Shown here: positions 7,808 to 15,448 of the stretch, in pieces
Numbering within the stretch: position 1 is the stretch's first letter
How the letters are laid out: every line of letters starts with the position of its first letter
From: JAVBSC01 sp031547305
GTDB lineage: Bacteria; Desulfobacterota; Desulfovibrionia; Desulfovibrionales; Desulfovibrionaceae
Assembly (NCBI GenBank): GCA_031547305.1
Contig: JAVBSC010000039.1
Coordinates: 1-64,000 of the forward strand
Direction: 5' to 3'
Length of the DNA stretch: 64,000 nt
Notes under the pieces: model-generated
Told to the model about the DNA's origin: nothing
The model's database searches: none
Seen by the model: only the letters and a program-made list of their open reading frames with translations
Made by a program: the position numbers and the translations under genes

Positions 7808-8923
7808 TTACCCGAAAACCCGCCCGGCGATTTCCCGCATGCCGGGCAAGGCGTGGGCAAAGAAGATTTTGTAGGCCCTGCAGTGCCGGTTCAGGCTAAG
7901 CCCCCCGCTCTCCTCCCGGTCCCGGCGGCAGCCCCCCCGGCAAATAAAGCCGTATTCGCAGGCCAGGCAGTCCGGGTGCGGTTCCAGGCTCGGCGCGGCG
8001 AAATCGCGCGCCGCATCCCCTTCCAGCATTTCCGCGAAGCTGTGCGCGCCCACCCGCCCCAGCCGGTATTTGTCCAGCGCGTAAAAGTCGCAGGGGTATA
8101 CGCTACCGTCCGCCTCCACCAGCGGGTAGGCGGCGCAAAACCCGTTCATGGCGCAGCTTTCCGGCGGATACCCCCCGAGGATATGCACATAATTGTCGAA
8201 AGTCCGGATGGACACGTAATCCCCGCGCGCAAAATCCGCCCGCCACAAATCAAAAATCCGGCACAAAAAACGGGCGTAAGTTCCGGCGTCCGGAGCGAAC
8301 CCGGACGAGTCCGGCGCCTCGCCCAATCCTTCCAGGCACGGTATGAACTGAACGTGCTTGAAATCACGCTGTTTATAGAATTTGTAGACCTTGGCCGGCT
8401 CCCCGGCCAGGGCCCGGCTGACCACGCTCAGGATGTTGAACTGCGCCCCGGACTTGCGCAAGCGCGTGGCCGCTTCCATACAGCGCCGGTGCGTGCCGCG
8501 CTTTTGCGCGTCCAGACGCAGCCCGTCATGCACTTCTTTCGGCCCGTCAACAGACAGCCCCACCAGGAACCCGTTCTCCGCCAGAAACCGCGCCCAGGCC
8601 TCGTCAATCAGCAGCCCGTTGGTCTGCAAGGTATGGACTATCCTTGCGCCATTGACATTATGGCGTTTTTCAAACTCCATCAAATTGCGGAAAAAATCCA
8701 GCCCGACCAGCGTGGGCTCCCCGCCCTGAAACCCGAAAGAGCAAAACTCCGTGGCCTCGGCCAGGGCGCTTTTGACCAGAACCTCAAGAGTCTCCAGACT
8801 CATGGCTCCGTAATTGCGTACCGCGCGCCGCCGGCTTACGTCCGCGTAAAAACAGTAGCCGCAACGCATGTTGCAGCTTGCCGAGGCCGGCTTGATCAAT
8901 ATGGAGAGCGCTCGCATCCTCAC
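7808..8923 (-). CDS. Anaerobic sulfatase-maturating enzyme (radical SAM, anSME)
   Basis: 371 residues from a GTG at 8923 that overlaps the sulfatase stop by 4 nt; an in-frame ATG at 8917 is the alternative start. The radical SAM cluster CNMRCGYC begins at Cys17 (counting from the GTG). The C-terminal SPASM-type cysteines include SCAMNGFCAAY, YPCDFYAL and DCLACEYGFICRGGC, which would bind two auxiliary 4Fe-4S clusters. The enzyme oxidises the signature Cys (or Ser) of sulfatases to formylglycine without oxygen. Direct overlap with the sulfatase gene upstream makes this assignment strong; it may also mature the sulfatase at 3640-4980. Confidence 0.93.
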   Translation of the reverse strand: MRMRALSILIKPASASCNMRCGYCFYADVSRRRAVRNYGAMSLETLEVLVKSALAEATEFCSFGFQGGEPTLVGLDFFRNLMEFEKRHNVNGARIVHTLQTNGLLIDEAWARFLAENGFLVGLSVDGPKEVHDGLRLDAQKRGTHRRCMEAATRLRKSGAQFNILSVVSRALAGEPAKVYKFYKQRDFKHVQFIPCLEGLGEAPDSSGFAPDAGTYARFLCRIFDLWRADFARGDYVSIRTFDNYVHILGGYPPESCAMNGFCAAYPLVEADGSVYPCDFYALDKYRLGRVGAHSFAEMLEGDAARDFAAPSLEPHPDCLACEYGFICRGGCRRDREESGGLSLNRHCRAYKIFFAHALPGMREIAGRVFG

Positions 8924-10386
8924 AACCCCAGCCTGGCGAATTGCTCCGGCGGGGCCTCGCTTTGCTCCATCATGCCGCGCAGGGCCGCGGCCAGGCGGGC
9001 TTCGGCAACGGGGTCGTGGACGGAGTGTTCCTGGGCCGGGTCTGCTTGCAGATCAAAAAGCAGGCTGCCTAAGGCGATGTGGTCGTCATACAGATAACAG
9101 GAATTGGGGGGCGACGTGGCGTCCGTGGTCGGAATGCGCATGAGCGGCACGCCGTCGGTAAAGGGGAAGCCGGGGTGCAGGTTGCGGTCCGTCGCGCGTA
9201 GTTCTTCCTTGCTGAAGGGCGTGAAGATGTGCGTGGGCATGAGGGTGTAGCTGTAAAGATCCATTCCCGGACGCAGGCCTGAGCGCATGTAGACGTGGCG
9301 GCCGTCCGTGATGTTCACGTGCTTGCCGAAGTAGCCGAACAGGGCGTAATCGCGGATTCTGGCGTCCTCGCGCGCGGCGGGAAGCAGGGATTTGCCCTGC
9401 ATGCGCGGCGAGGGCGCCACCCCGAAGTGCTCCAGGAGCGTTGCCGGAATATCGATGGTCTGGGCCAGGCTGGAGCAACGCCGGTCTTTTTTGCCGCCGG
9501 CCGGATCCCAGAGAAAGAACGGAATGTTGGCGATCTCGTTGTACGCTGGCATATAGTTTTTGGAGCAGAATCCGTGCTCGCCCAAAAGATACCCGTGGTC
9601 CGTGTTGACCATGAGCAGCGTGTCCTTCCACATGTCATGCTCGTCCATGTAATCCAGCAGCCTGCCCAGGTAGGCGTCGCACATGCTCACCAGGGCGCAG
9701 TAGTTCTGCCGCATTTTCCGCAGGTCTTCCCGGTCCGCGTCGGTAACGGCGCGGTAAGGCGGCCAGTCCACGTCGTTGGGCTGGTCCGTGTACAGGCGCT
9801 TGTATTTTTCGGGCACAAAAAACGGCTCATGGGGATCAAAATACTCCAGGTGCAGATGCCAGTTGTCCTGTTCCCGGTTTTTCTCAAGAAAATCCATGGC
9901 CGCGTTAAAGGCTTTGACGTGGGGGAAGTCCGCCTCGTCCCGCATATGCAGCCGGTTCACCTTGTCCTGGCGGCGCACGTGCAGGTTGCGCTCGAAGCCT
10001 TTGACCTGGGGCCGCCAGAAATCCCCTTCCTGGCCGCGGATGAATTCATAGCTGGAATATTTGTTGTGGTAGGTCAGGCCGCCGTCCTGCCAGTAATGGG
10101 CGTGATCCGAGACGAAGTGGCTGTAAATGCCGTTATCCGCCAGCATCTTGGGCGCGGAATCGTCAAACGGCTCCAGCGGGCCCCAGCCCCGGTGCAAAAA
10201 ATTGTAGCGCCCGGTGTGCAGTTCCCGCCGGGCCGGCATGCAGGGCAGGCTACCGGCGTAAAAATTGTCGAAAACCACCGTTTTTTCCGCCAGGCGCCGG
10301 AAGTTAGGCGTAATCGCGAAGTCGCGGCCGTATGGCGAAAGATAACGGCGGTTAAGGGAATCATACATTACCGAGATGGCTCTCAT
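8920..10386 (-). CDS. Sulfatase with CxPxR signature lacking the usual Ser
   Basis: 488 residues, no signal peptide, so probably cytoplasmic. The signature at Cys49 reads CMPARRELHTGR: the formylglycine Cys, the Pro and the Arg are kept but the usual Ser of CxPSR is Ala. Asp9 and the NTDHGYLLGEHG segment supply metal ligands. It resembles arylsulfatase/choline-sulfatase-like enzymes of gut and soil anaerobes; substrate unknown. It is translationally coupled to the anSME gene, which is expected to activate it. The 133-base gap to the IclR gene upstream could carry a separate promoter, so it may or may not belong to the aromatic-type operon. Confidence 0.88.
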   Translation of the reverse strand: MRAISVMYDSLNRRYLSPYGRDFAITPNFRRLAEKTVVFDNFYAGSLPCMPARRELHTGRYNFLHRGWGPLEPFDDSAPKMLADNGIYSHFVSDHAHYWQDGGLTYHNKYSSYEFIRGQEGDFWRPQVKGFERNLHVRRQDKVNRLHMRDEADFPHVKAFNAAMDFLEKNREQDNWHLHLEYFDPHEPFFVPEKYKRLYTDQPNDVDWPPYRAVTDADREDLRKMRQNYCALVSMCDAYLGRLLDYMDEHDMWKDTLLMVNTDHGYLLGEHGFCSKNYMPAYNEIANIPFFLWDPAGGKKDRRCSSLAQTIDIPATLLEHFGVAPSPRMQGKSLLPAAREDARIRDYALFGYFGKHVNITDGRHVYMRSGLRPGMDLYSYTLMPTHIFTPFSKEELRATDRNLHPGFPFTDGVPLMRIPTTDATSPPNSCYLYDDHIALGSLLFDLQADPAQEHSVHDPVAEARLAAALRGMMEQSEAPPEQFARLGL

Positions 10387-10519
10387 TCCTGTCTCCTGGC
10401 TAAAGCATCTTCACCCCACCCAGAATCGGCGCATGCCGAAACAGGGGCGGGGTGAACAACCTTAAGAATGCCAAACTCGCGGCCTGAGGTCCAGGGAAAA
10501 TAAGAAACAGCGTCTTTAT

Positions 10520-11293
10520 TCAAACGCTTTCCGGCATATGCCCGAGTATTCTGGATATGGCTCCGGTGGCCTCAATGAGATGGGGCATGAGTTCCAGCTT
10601 GCGCCTTTTGGTCAGGCGGATGTCCGGCCCGGAAATGCTGATGCCGCCCACCACCCTGCCGCCCGGCCCGAAAATGGGCGCGGCTATGCAGCACAGCCCC
10701 AGTTCGATTTCCTGCTCGTCCAGGCTGTAGCCGTCCTTGCGGATCTGCTCCAGGGCGGCGCGCAACTCCGCGGGCGTGGTGATGGTGTTTTTGGTGCGGC
10801 GCGGCATGGGCTCTTTCATAATCAGCTCCTGCTCCGCCGGCTCCATAAAGGCCAGAATGGCCTTGCCCACGCCCGTGCAGTACATGGCCGCCCGCCGCCC
10901 GATCTGCGAGGAGATGGTCATGGCGTGCGGGCCTTCGATTTTATCTATGTACACCGCGTGCATGCCCTCGCGCACCACCAGGTGCACGGTCTCGCTGCAC
11001 CTTTCCATCAGTTCCTTCAGGTACGGCGCGGCCAGGCGGCGCAGATCCAGGCCGTTCAGATAGGCGTTGCCAAGCTCGAACACCTTGTGCCCCAGGCTGT
11101 AGCGGCCCTGGGAATCCTGCACCACATAGCCGAGCTGCTGCAAAGTGTAGAGCAGCCCGAAACAGGTGCTCTTGTGCAGGCCCACATGCGCGGCCACGCT
11201 GGTTATGCCCGTGCCCCGTCCGCCGCCCGCCAGATGCTCCAGAAGAGCCGCCGCCCGCTGCACGGATTGAATCAAATTGTATTTAGGCGGCAT
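10520..11293 (-). CDS. IclR-family transcriptional regulator
   Basis: 257 residues. The N-terminal winged helix, IQSVQRAAALLEHLAGGG then GITSVAAHVGLHKSTCFGLL, is typical of IclR proteins, and the C-terminal effector domain contains the conserved YCTGVGKAILAFM and SLDEQEIELGLCCIAAPIF segments. Many members control aromatic or acid catabolic operons. It is the last gene of the run that starts at 19241, 9 nt after the UbiD-like gene. A GTTCGATAAT element like that described for PcaR/PcaU/PobR-type regulators lies in the promoter region of that run (19273-19302), which suggests it controls its own operon. Confidence 0.9.
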   Translation of the reverse strand: MPPKYNLIQSVQRAAALLEHLAGGGRGTGITSVAAHVGLHKSTCFGLLYTLQQLGYVVQDSQGRYSLGHKVFELGNAYLNGLDLRRLAAPYLKELMERCSETVHLVVREGMHAVYIDKIEGPHAMTISSQIGRRAAMYCTGVGKAILAFMEPAEQELIMKEPMPRRTKNTITTPAELRAALEQIRKDGYSLDEQEIELGLCCIAAPIFGPGGRVVGGISISGPDIRLTKRRKLELMPHLIEATGAISRILGHMPESV

Positions 11294-11302
11294 AGAGTCT
11301 CC

Positions 11303-12640
11303 TCAGATATAATCGTCCAGGTTCACGTCGTTTTCGCCCGGAATGCGGATGCGCTCAAAGCGGAACTTGTCCGCGGCCAGGGGCACGGTGGCGTCAATGC
11401 CCATTTTGTCGGAAACCCCGTGATCCGTGGAAGGATCCAGCTGGTTGCCGCAGGCCCTGGGCACAATGAACACGTCTCCGGCCGCCTGCATGCGCGTGGC
11501 CATCGCCCACTCTACATCAAGGGGATCAAAGATGTCCACATCCGCGTCCACCACCACCACGCGCTTGACTTCCTGGCTGCTGGCGAACGCCGCGAACATG
11601 GCGTTTTTGGCCTCGCCCTCGTTGACCTTGTCTATGCTGACAACCACGTGGTAGCGGCACGTTCCGCCCGGCGTCAGATGCACGGCCCTGGCCGTGGGCA
11701 CGGCCTGGCGCACGGCCTGGAGCATGCCGCCCTCGCGCGGGATGGCCCCCAGAAGCAGATGCTCCATGGTGGCGGCGACAATGGTCTGGAAAACCGGTTT
11801 TTCCCGCATGGTCATGGCCGTGAGCTTTATGTACGGCTTGGGCGAGGCCGGGCCGTAATACTTGGGGTATTCCCCGAACGGCCCTTCCACCGCGCGCTCG
11901 CCCGGCACGATATGGCCTTCCAGGACTATTTCCGCCTCGGCCGGGACTTCCACGTCCACGGAATGCCCCTTGACCAGCTTAAGCGCTTCCCCGTACAGGG
12001 CCGAGGCAATGGTGTACTCGTCAAAGCCAAGAGGCACCAGGGCCTGGGAAGCCAGGAGCAGCACCGGGTCCAGCCCGATGGCCACGGCCACTTCCAGCGG
12101 TTTGCCCAAAGCCTCCGCCTTGCGGTAAAAATTGTGCAGATGGCGCGGAAGAATGAGTATGCCCAATTGGTCCGGCCCCTGCACCTGCAAGCGGTGGATG
12201 GACAGGTTGCGCGCCCCGGTTTCCGGGTCCTTGGCAATGAGCACCCCGGCCGTTATGTAAGCCCCCGCGTCTTTTTCATGATGCACGGGCACGGGCAGAA
12301 GGCCCAGGTCCGGCCTCTCCGGAATCCGTTCCCGGCATGGCGCGGCCCCGGCATCCACCATTACGCAATCCTTGGGCGCGGCCTGAGCTCTGGCCAGAGC
12401 CTCTCCCAGGCCGGCCTTTTCCACGCCCAAAAGCTCGGCGAAAAGCTCCCGGCTGGAGGCCAGCCCGGTGACCACCGGCATGGGCGCGCCCCGGACTCTG
12501 GTGAACAAAGTGGCGAACTTCCCGTCCGCCTTCTTGCCCACGGCCGCCAGCTCAAAATTCAAATCCACCTCGCGCGCCACTTCCCGCAAAAGGCCGCGCT
12601 TTTTGAGATACTCCATCCATTCCCGCAACGATTTCACCAT
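11303..12640 (-). CDS. UbiD-family (prenylated-FMN-dependent) decarboxylase
   Basis: 445 residues from the ATG at 12640, preceded by AAGGAG; the open frame extends further upstream but overlaps the aldolase gene. The motif ERAVEGPFGEYPKYYG (around residues 240-255) is the hallmark of UbiD proteins and holds a catalytic Glu. HHEKDAGAYITAGVLIAKDP and LSIHRLQVQGPDQLG are also conserved. UbiD enzymes remove or add CO2 on aromatic or alpha,beta-unsaturated acids using prFMN made by UbiX, which is not in this window. Placed after the three lower meta-cleavage genes, it may decarboxylate an unsaturated diacid or aromatic acid feeding that route; this is inference. Confidence 0.85.
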   Translation of the reverse strand: MVKSLREWMEYLKKRGLLREVAREVDLNFELAAVGKKADGKFATLFTRVRGAPMPVVTGLASSRELFAELLGVEKAGLGEALARAQAAPKDCVMVDAGAAPCRERIPERPDLGLLPVPVHHEKDAGAYITAGVLIAKDPETGARNLSIHRLQVQGPDQLGILILPRHLHNFYRKAEALGKPLEVAVAIGLDPVLLLASQALVPLGFDEYTIASALYGEALKLVKGHSVDVEVPAEAEIVLEGHIVPGERAVEGPFGEYPKYYGPASPKPYIKLTAMTMREKPVFQTIVAATMEHLLLGAIPREGGMLQAVRQAVPTARAVHLTPGGTCRYHVVVSIDKVNEGEAKNAMFAAFASSQEVKRVVVVDADVDIFDPLDVEWAMATRMQAAGDVFIVPRACGNQLDPSTDHGVSDKMGIDATVPLAADKFRFERIRIPGENDVNLDDYI

Positions 12641-12711
12641 TGTTGTGAATCTCCTTTTGGCCGGTGGACTCCGTCCCCCGAACCACCCGCCAAGGGGTAG
12701 CCCCCTCAATA

Positions 12712-13716
12712 TTATCTCTTTTTCTTCGCCAGTTCGGCGGCCACGTCGATGATCAGGTCTTCCTGGCCGCCCACGGTATGGCGCCGGCCCAGTTCCACGA
12801 GAATGTCGCGCGGGTCCAGGCCGTATTTTTCGGCGGCGCGCACGGAATGAAGCATGAAGCTGCCGTAAACGCCGGCCCAGCCGATGGTCAGGCCGAGTTT
12901 GGAGATAACCTGGGGCCGGTGCATTTTGGGCCGGACCACGTCTTCGGCCGCGTCCATGGCCTTGTAGATGTCGATGCCGGTGCGCACGCCCATTCTGTCG
13001 AACACGCAGGCCAGCACTTCCGTGGCCGCGTTGCCGGCGCCCGCGCCCAGGCCGCACAGACAGCCGTCCACGCAGTCCGCGCCGGCTTCAAAGGCGGCCA
13101 GGGAATTGCCGATGGCCAGGCCCAGGTTATTGTGGGAATGAAAAGCCACCTTGACGCCGACGGCCGCCTTGAGCGCCCTGACGCGCCCGGCCGCGCCGGA
13201 GGGCAGGAGCGCGCCGGCGGAGTCGGTCACGTAGATCATGTCCGCGCCGTAGCTTTCAAACAGCTTGGCCTGCTCGACCACTTTTTCCACCGGGGCCATG
13301 TGGGCCATCATCAGGAAGGTGATGGCCTCCATGCCCAGTTCCTTGGCCAGCTTGATGTGCTGCTCGCTGATGTCCGCCTCGGTGACGTGGGTGGCCACGC
13401 GCACCGCCTTGGCCCCGAGCTTTGCGGCCCGTTCCAGGTGCTCGTGCGTGCCTATGCCGGGCAGGAGCAGCACGGCCATTTTGGTTTTTTTCAGCACCGA
13501 GGCCACGGCCTTGAAGTAATCCTCCTCCCTGGCCTTGGAAAAACCGTACTGGTAGGAAGATCCGCCCAGCCCGTCGCCGTGGCCGACCTCAATGGTGTCC
13601 ACCCCGGCGTTTTCAAGAGCCACGGCGATCTCCGCCATGTCTTCCGGCGTAAACTGATGGCTGACCGCGTGCATGCCGTCGCGCAGGGTGGAATCTATTA
13701 TTCTTACGCTTTTCAT
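12712..13716 (-). CDS. mhpE: 4-hydroxy-2-oxovalerate aldolase
   Basis: 334 residues from the second ATG at 13716; the ATG six bases earlier is too close to the GAGGAA ribosome site. RIIDSTLRDGMHAVSHQF is the conserved metal/substrate motif of the HMG-CoA-lyase-like aldolases, and FHSHNNLGLAIGNS carries the two His metal ligands. The enzyme splits 4-hydroxy-2-oxopentanoate into pyruvate and acetaldehyde and normally forms a channelling complex with the acylating acetaldehyde dehydrogenase, encoded immediately upstream here. The family's C-terminal part, with DPRDILVELGRR, is complete. Confidence 0.93.
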   Translation of the reverse strand: MKSVRIIDSTLRDGMHAVSHQFTPEDMAEIAVALENAGVDTIEVGHGDGLGGSSYQYGFSKAREEDYFKAVASVLKKTKMAVLLLPGIGTHEHLERAAKLGAKAVRVATHVTEADISEQHIKLAKELGMEAITFLMMAHMAPVEKVVEQAKLFESYGADMIYVTDSAGALLPSGAAGRVRALKAAVGVKVAFHSHNNLGLAIGNSLAAFEAGADCVDGCLCGLGAGAGNAATEVLACVFDRMGVRTGIDIYKAMDAAEDVVRPKMHRPQVISKLGLTIGWAGVYGSFMLHSVRAAEKYGLDPRDILVELGRRHTVGGQEDLIIDVAAELAKKKR

Positions 13717-13727
13717 ATGCATTTCCT

Positions 13728-14603
13728 CTAAGCCTCCAGCATCCCGGCCGCGATCCTCTCGGCGCAGGCCAGGGCCGTGGCGGTGATGATATCCAGGTTG
13801 CCGGCGTATTTGGGCAGGAAGGCGCCTTCGCCCTCCACTTCCACCATCAGGGTGACGCGGTCGTTGTCCAGGGTGGGTTCCAGACGCAGGCGGTAGCCTG
13901 GCACGTAGCTTTTGACCTTTTCGGCCATTTTGTGGACGCTCTGGACAATGGCGGCCATTTTTTCCGGCTCGGCCACCTGGCAGTACACGGTGTTGCGCAT
14001 AAGAATCGGCGGCTCGGCCGGGTTGAGAATAATGATGGCCTTGCCGGATTTGGCCCCGCCAACCTTGACCACGGCGTCGGCGGTGGTCTGGGTGAATTCG
14101 TCGATGTTGGCGCGGGTGCCGGGTCCGGCGCTCCGGCTGGAGATGGTGGCCACGATTTCCGCGTAGGGCACGGCCGTGACCGCGCTGATGGCCGCGACCA
14201 TGGGCACGGTGGCCTGGCCGCCGCAGGTGACCATGTTCAGATTCCGGGCGTCAAGGGCCACCTTATCCAGGTTTACGGCCGGGACGGTGTATGGGCCCAC
14301 GGCGGCCGGGGTAAGGTCTATGGCCACCTTGCCGGCCGCCGCGTAACGCGGGGCGTTGGCCGCGTGGGCCTTGGCGCTGGTGGCTTCAAAGACGATTTTG
14401 ATGCTGTCGTCGGCCAGAATGCTTTCCACTCCGTCCAGGGAGGTGGCGAAGCCTTTTTCCCCGGCCAGGGCCAGGCCTCTGGAGCCGGCCACAATGCCGG
14501 ACACCAGCGCCAGTTCCACGTTTTCGCCCCTGTTCATGATTTTGAACATCAGGTCCATGCCGATGTTGCCCGGGCCGAGTATGGCGGCCTTAATCTTTTT
14601 CAT
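13728..14603 (-). CDS. mhpF: Acetaldehyde dehydrogenase (acetylating)
   Basis: 291 residues. The N-terminal AAILGPGNIGMDLM is the NAD-binding Rossmann motif, and NMVTCGGQATVP holds the catalytic Cys127. The length is close to that of DmpF/MhpF. It converts the acetaldehyde released by the aldolase, with NAD+ and CoA, to acetyl-CoA, keeping the reactive aldehyde in a protein channel. The 11-nt gap to the aldolase gene supports a single complex. No missing residues were noticed. Confidence 0.94.
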   Translation of the reverse strand: MKKIKAAILGPGNIGMDLMFKIMNRGENVELALVSGIVAGSRGLALAGEKGFATSLDGVESILADDSIKIVFEATSAKAHAANAPRYAAAGKVAIDLTPAAVGPYTVPAVNLDKVALDARNLNMVTCGGQATVPMVAAISAVTAVPYAEIVATISSRSAGPGTRANIDEFTQTTADAVVKVGGAKSGKAIIILNPAEPPILMRNTVYCQVAEPEKMAAIVQSVHKMAEKVKSYVPGYRLRLEPTLDNDRVTLMVEVEGEGAFLPKYAGNLDIITATALACAERIAAGMLEA

Positions 14604-14621
14604 TGCGTATTCTCCCGGAAA

Positions 14622-15407
14622 TTATTTGCCGAAAGAGATCTTCACAGAGCCAAGATCTCCGAAATGGGCGTAAAAACTGTCACCCGGCGCGACCGGATAA
14701 GCCTTGGTGAAAGAGCCGGAAAGCACGATCTCGCCTTTGCGCAGCGGGGTGCCCATGGCGCCCAGGTTGTTGGCCAGCCAGACCACGGCATTGGCCGGAT
14801 GGCCCATAATCGCGCCGCCGGCGGCTGTATCGATTATTTCGCCGTTCTTTTCCAGAACCAGCCCGACGTATTTGAGGTTACAGGCGCAAAGCGGGGAAAG
14901 CCGCCCCCCCAGGACCAGGCCGGCGCTGGAGCCGTTATCCGCTATGGTGTCCTGGATTTTGATCCTCCAGTCCGCCACGCGGCTGTCTATAAGCTCAAAG
15001 GCCGGCACGACGGCGGCCGCGCCGCGCAGCGCGTCCGCCAGGGTAACGCCCGGGCCCTTAAGATCCTCGCCCATAATAAAGGCCAGTTCCGCCTCTATTT
15101 TGGGTTGCAGGTAGGCGGAAACGGAAAGAGGCGCGTCTTCCGGAAAAATCATATCCGCGAACAGATGCCCGAAATCCGGCTCGCTCACGCCCAGGGCGGT
15201 CTGCATGGCCTTGGAGGTAAGCCCGACTTTTTTCCCGATGATTTTTCCCCCAGCTTTCAGGCGCTCGCTCACGTTGAGCATCTGCACGGCATAGGCGTCC
15301 GCGACGCTCAGGCCCGGCTCGGCCTCGGTCAGCGGTCCGACAGCCTTGCGGCTTTTTTCGGCGTTACGCAGCGATTCCGCCAGCTTATACAAAATCTGCC
15401 CGCTCAT
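14622..15407 (-). CDS. mhpD: 2-oxopent-4-enoate (2-hydroxypentadienoate) hydratase
   Basis: 261 residues, ATG after AAGGAGTAATCA. GKKVGLTSKAMQTALGV and QPKIEAELAFIMGEDL are conserved in the hydratase/4-oxalocrotonate decarboxylase family, with the Glu residues of PKIEAE as metal ligands. The enzyme adds water to 2-hydroxypenta-2,4-dienoate to give 4-hydroxy-2-oxopentanoate for the aldolase. The related decarboxylase has the same fold, so that activity is a fair alternative. Gene order hydratase-dehydrogenase-aldolase completes a lower meta-cleavage path. Confidence 0.9.
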   Translation of the reverse strand: MSGQILYKLAESLRNAEKSRKAVGPLTEAEPGLSVADAYAVQMLNVSERLKAGGKIIGKKVGLTSKAMQTALGVSEPDFGHLFADMIFPEDAPLSVSAYLQPKIEAELAFIMGEDLKGPGVTLADALRGAAAVVPAFELIDSRVADWRIKIQDTIADNGSSAGLVLGGRLSPLCACNLKYVGLVLEKNGEIIDTAAGGAIMGHPANAVVWLANNLGAMGTPLRKGEIVLSGSFTKAYPVAPGDSFYAHFGDLGSVKISFGK

Positions 15408-15448
15408 TGATTACTCCTTGCACAGCGCTGAAAGCGCGCTTCCGTTAA

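Noticed and set aside
10538..12700. A 720-codon open frame on the plus strand
   Set aside because: It is the antisense shadow of the IclR and UbiD genes in GC-rich sequence; its translation is rich in His, Gly, Ala and Arg and matches no family. Similar long plus-strand shadows at 1057-2043, 2275-3636, 9295-10455, 13932-15410, 15455-17194 and 17383-18693 were rejected on the same grounds.
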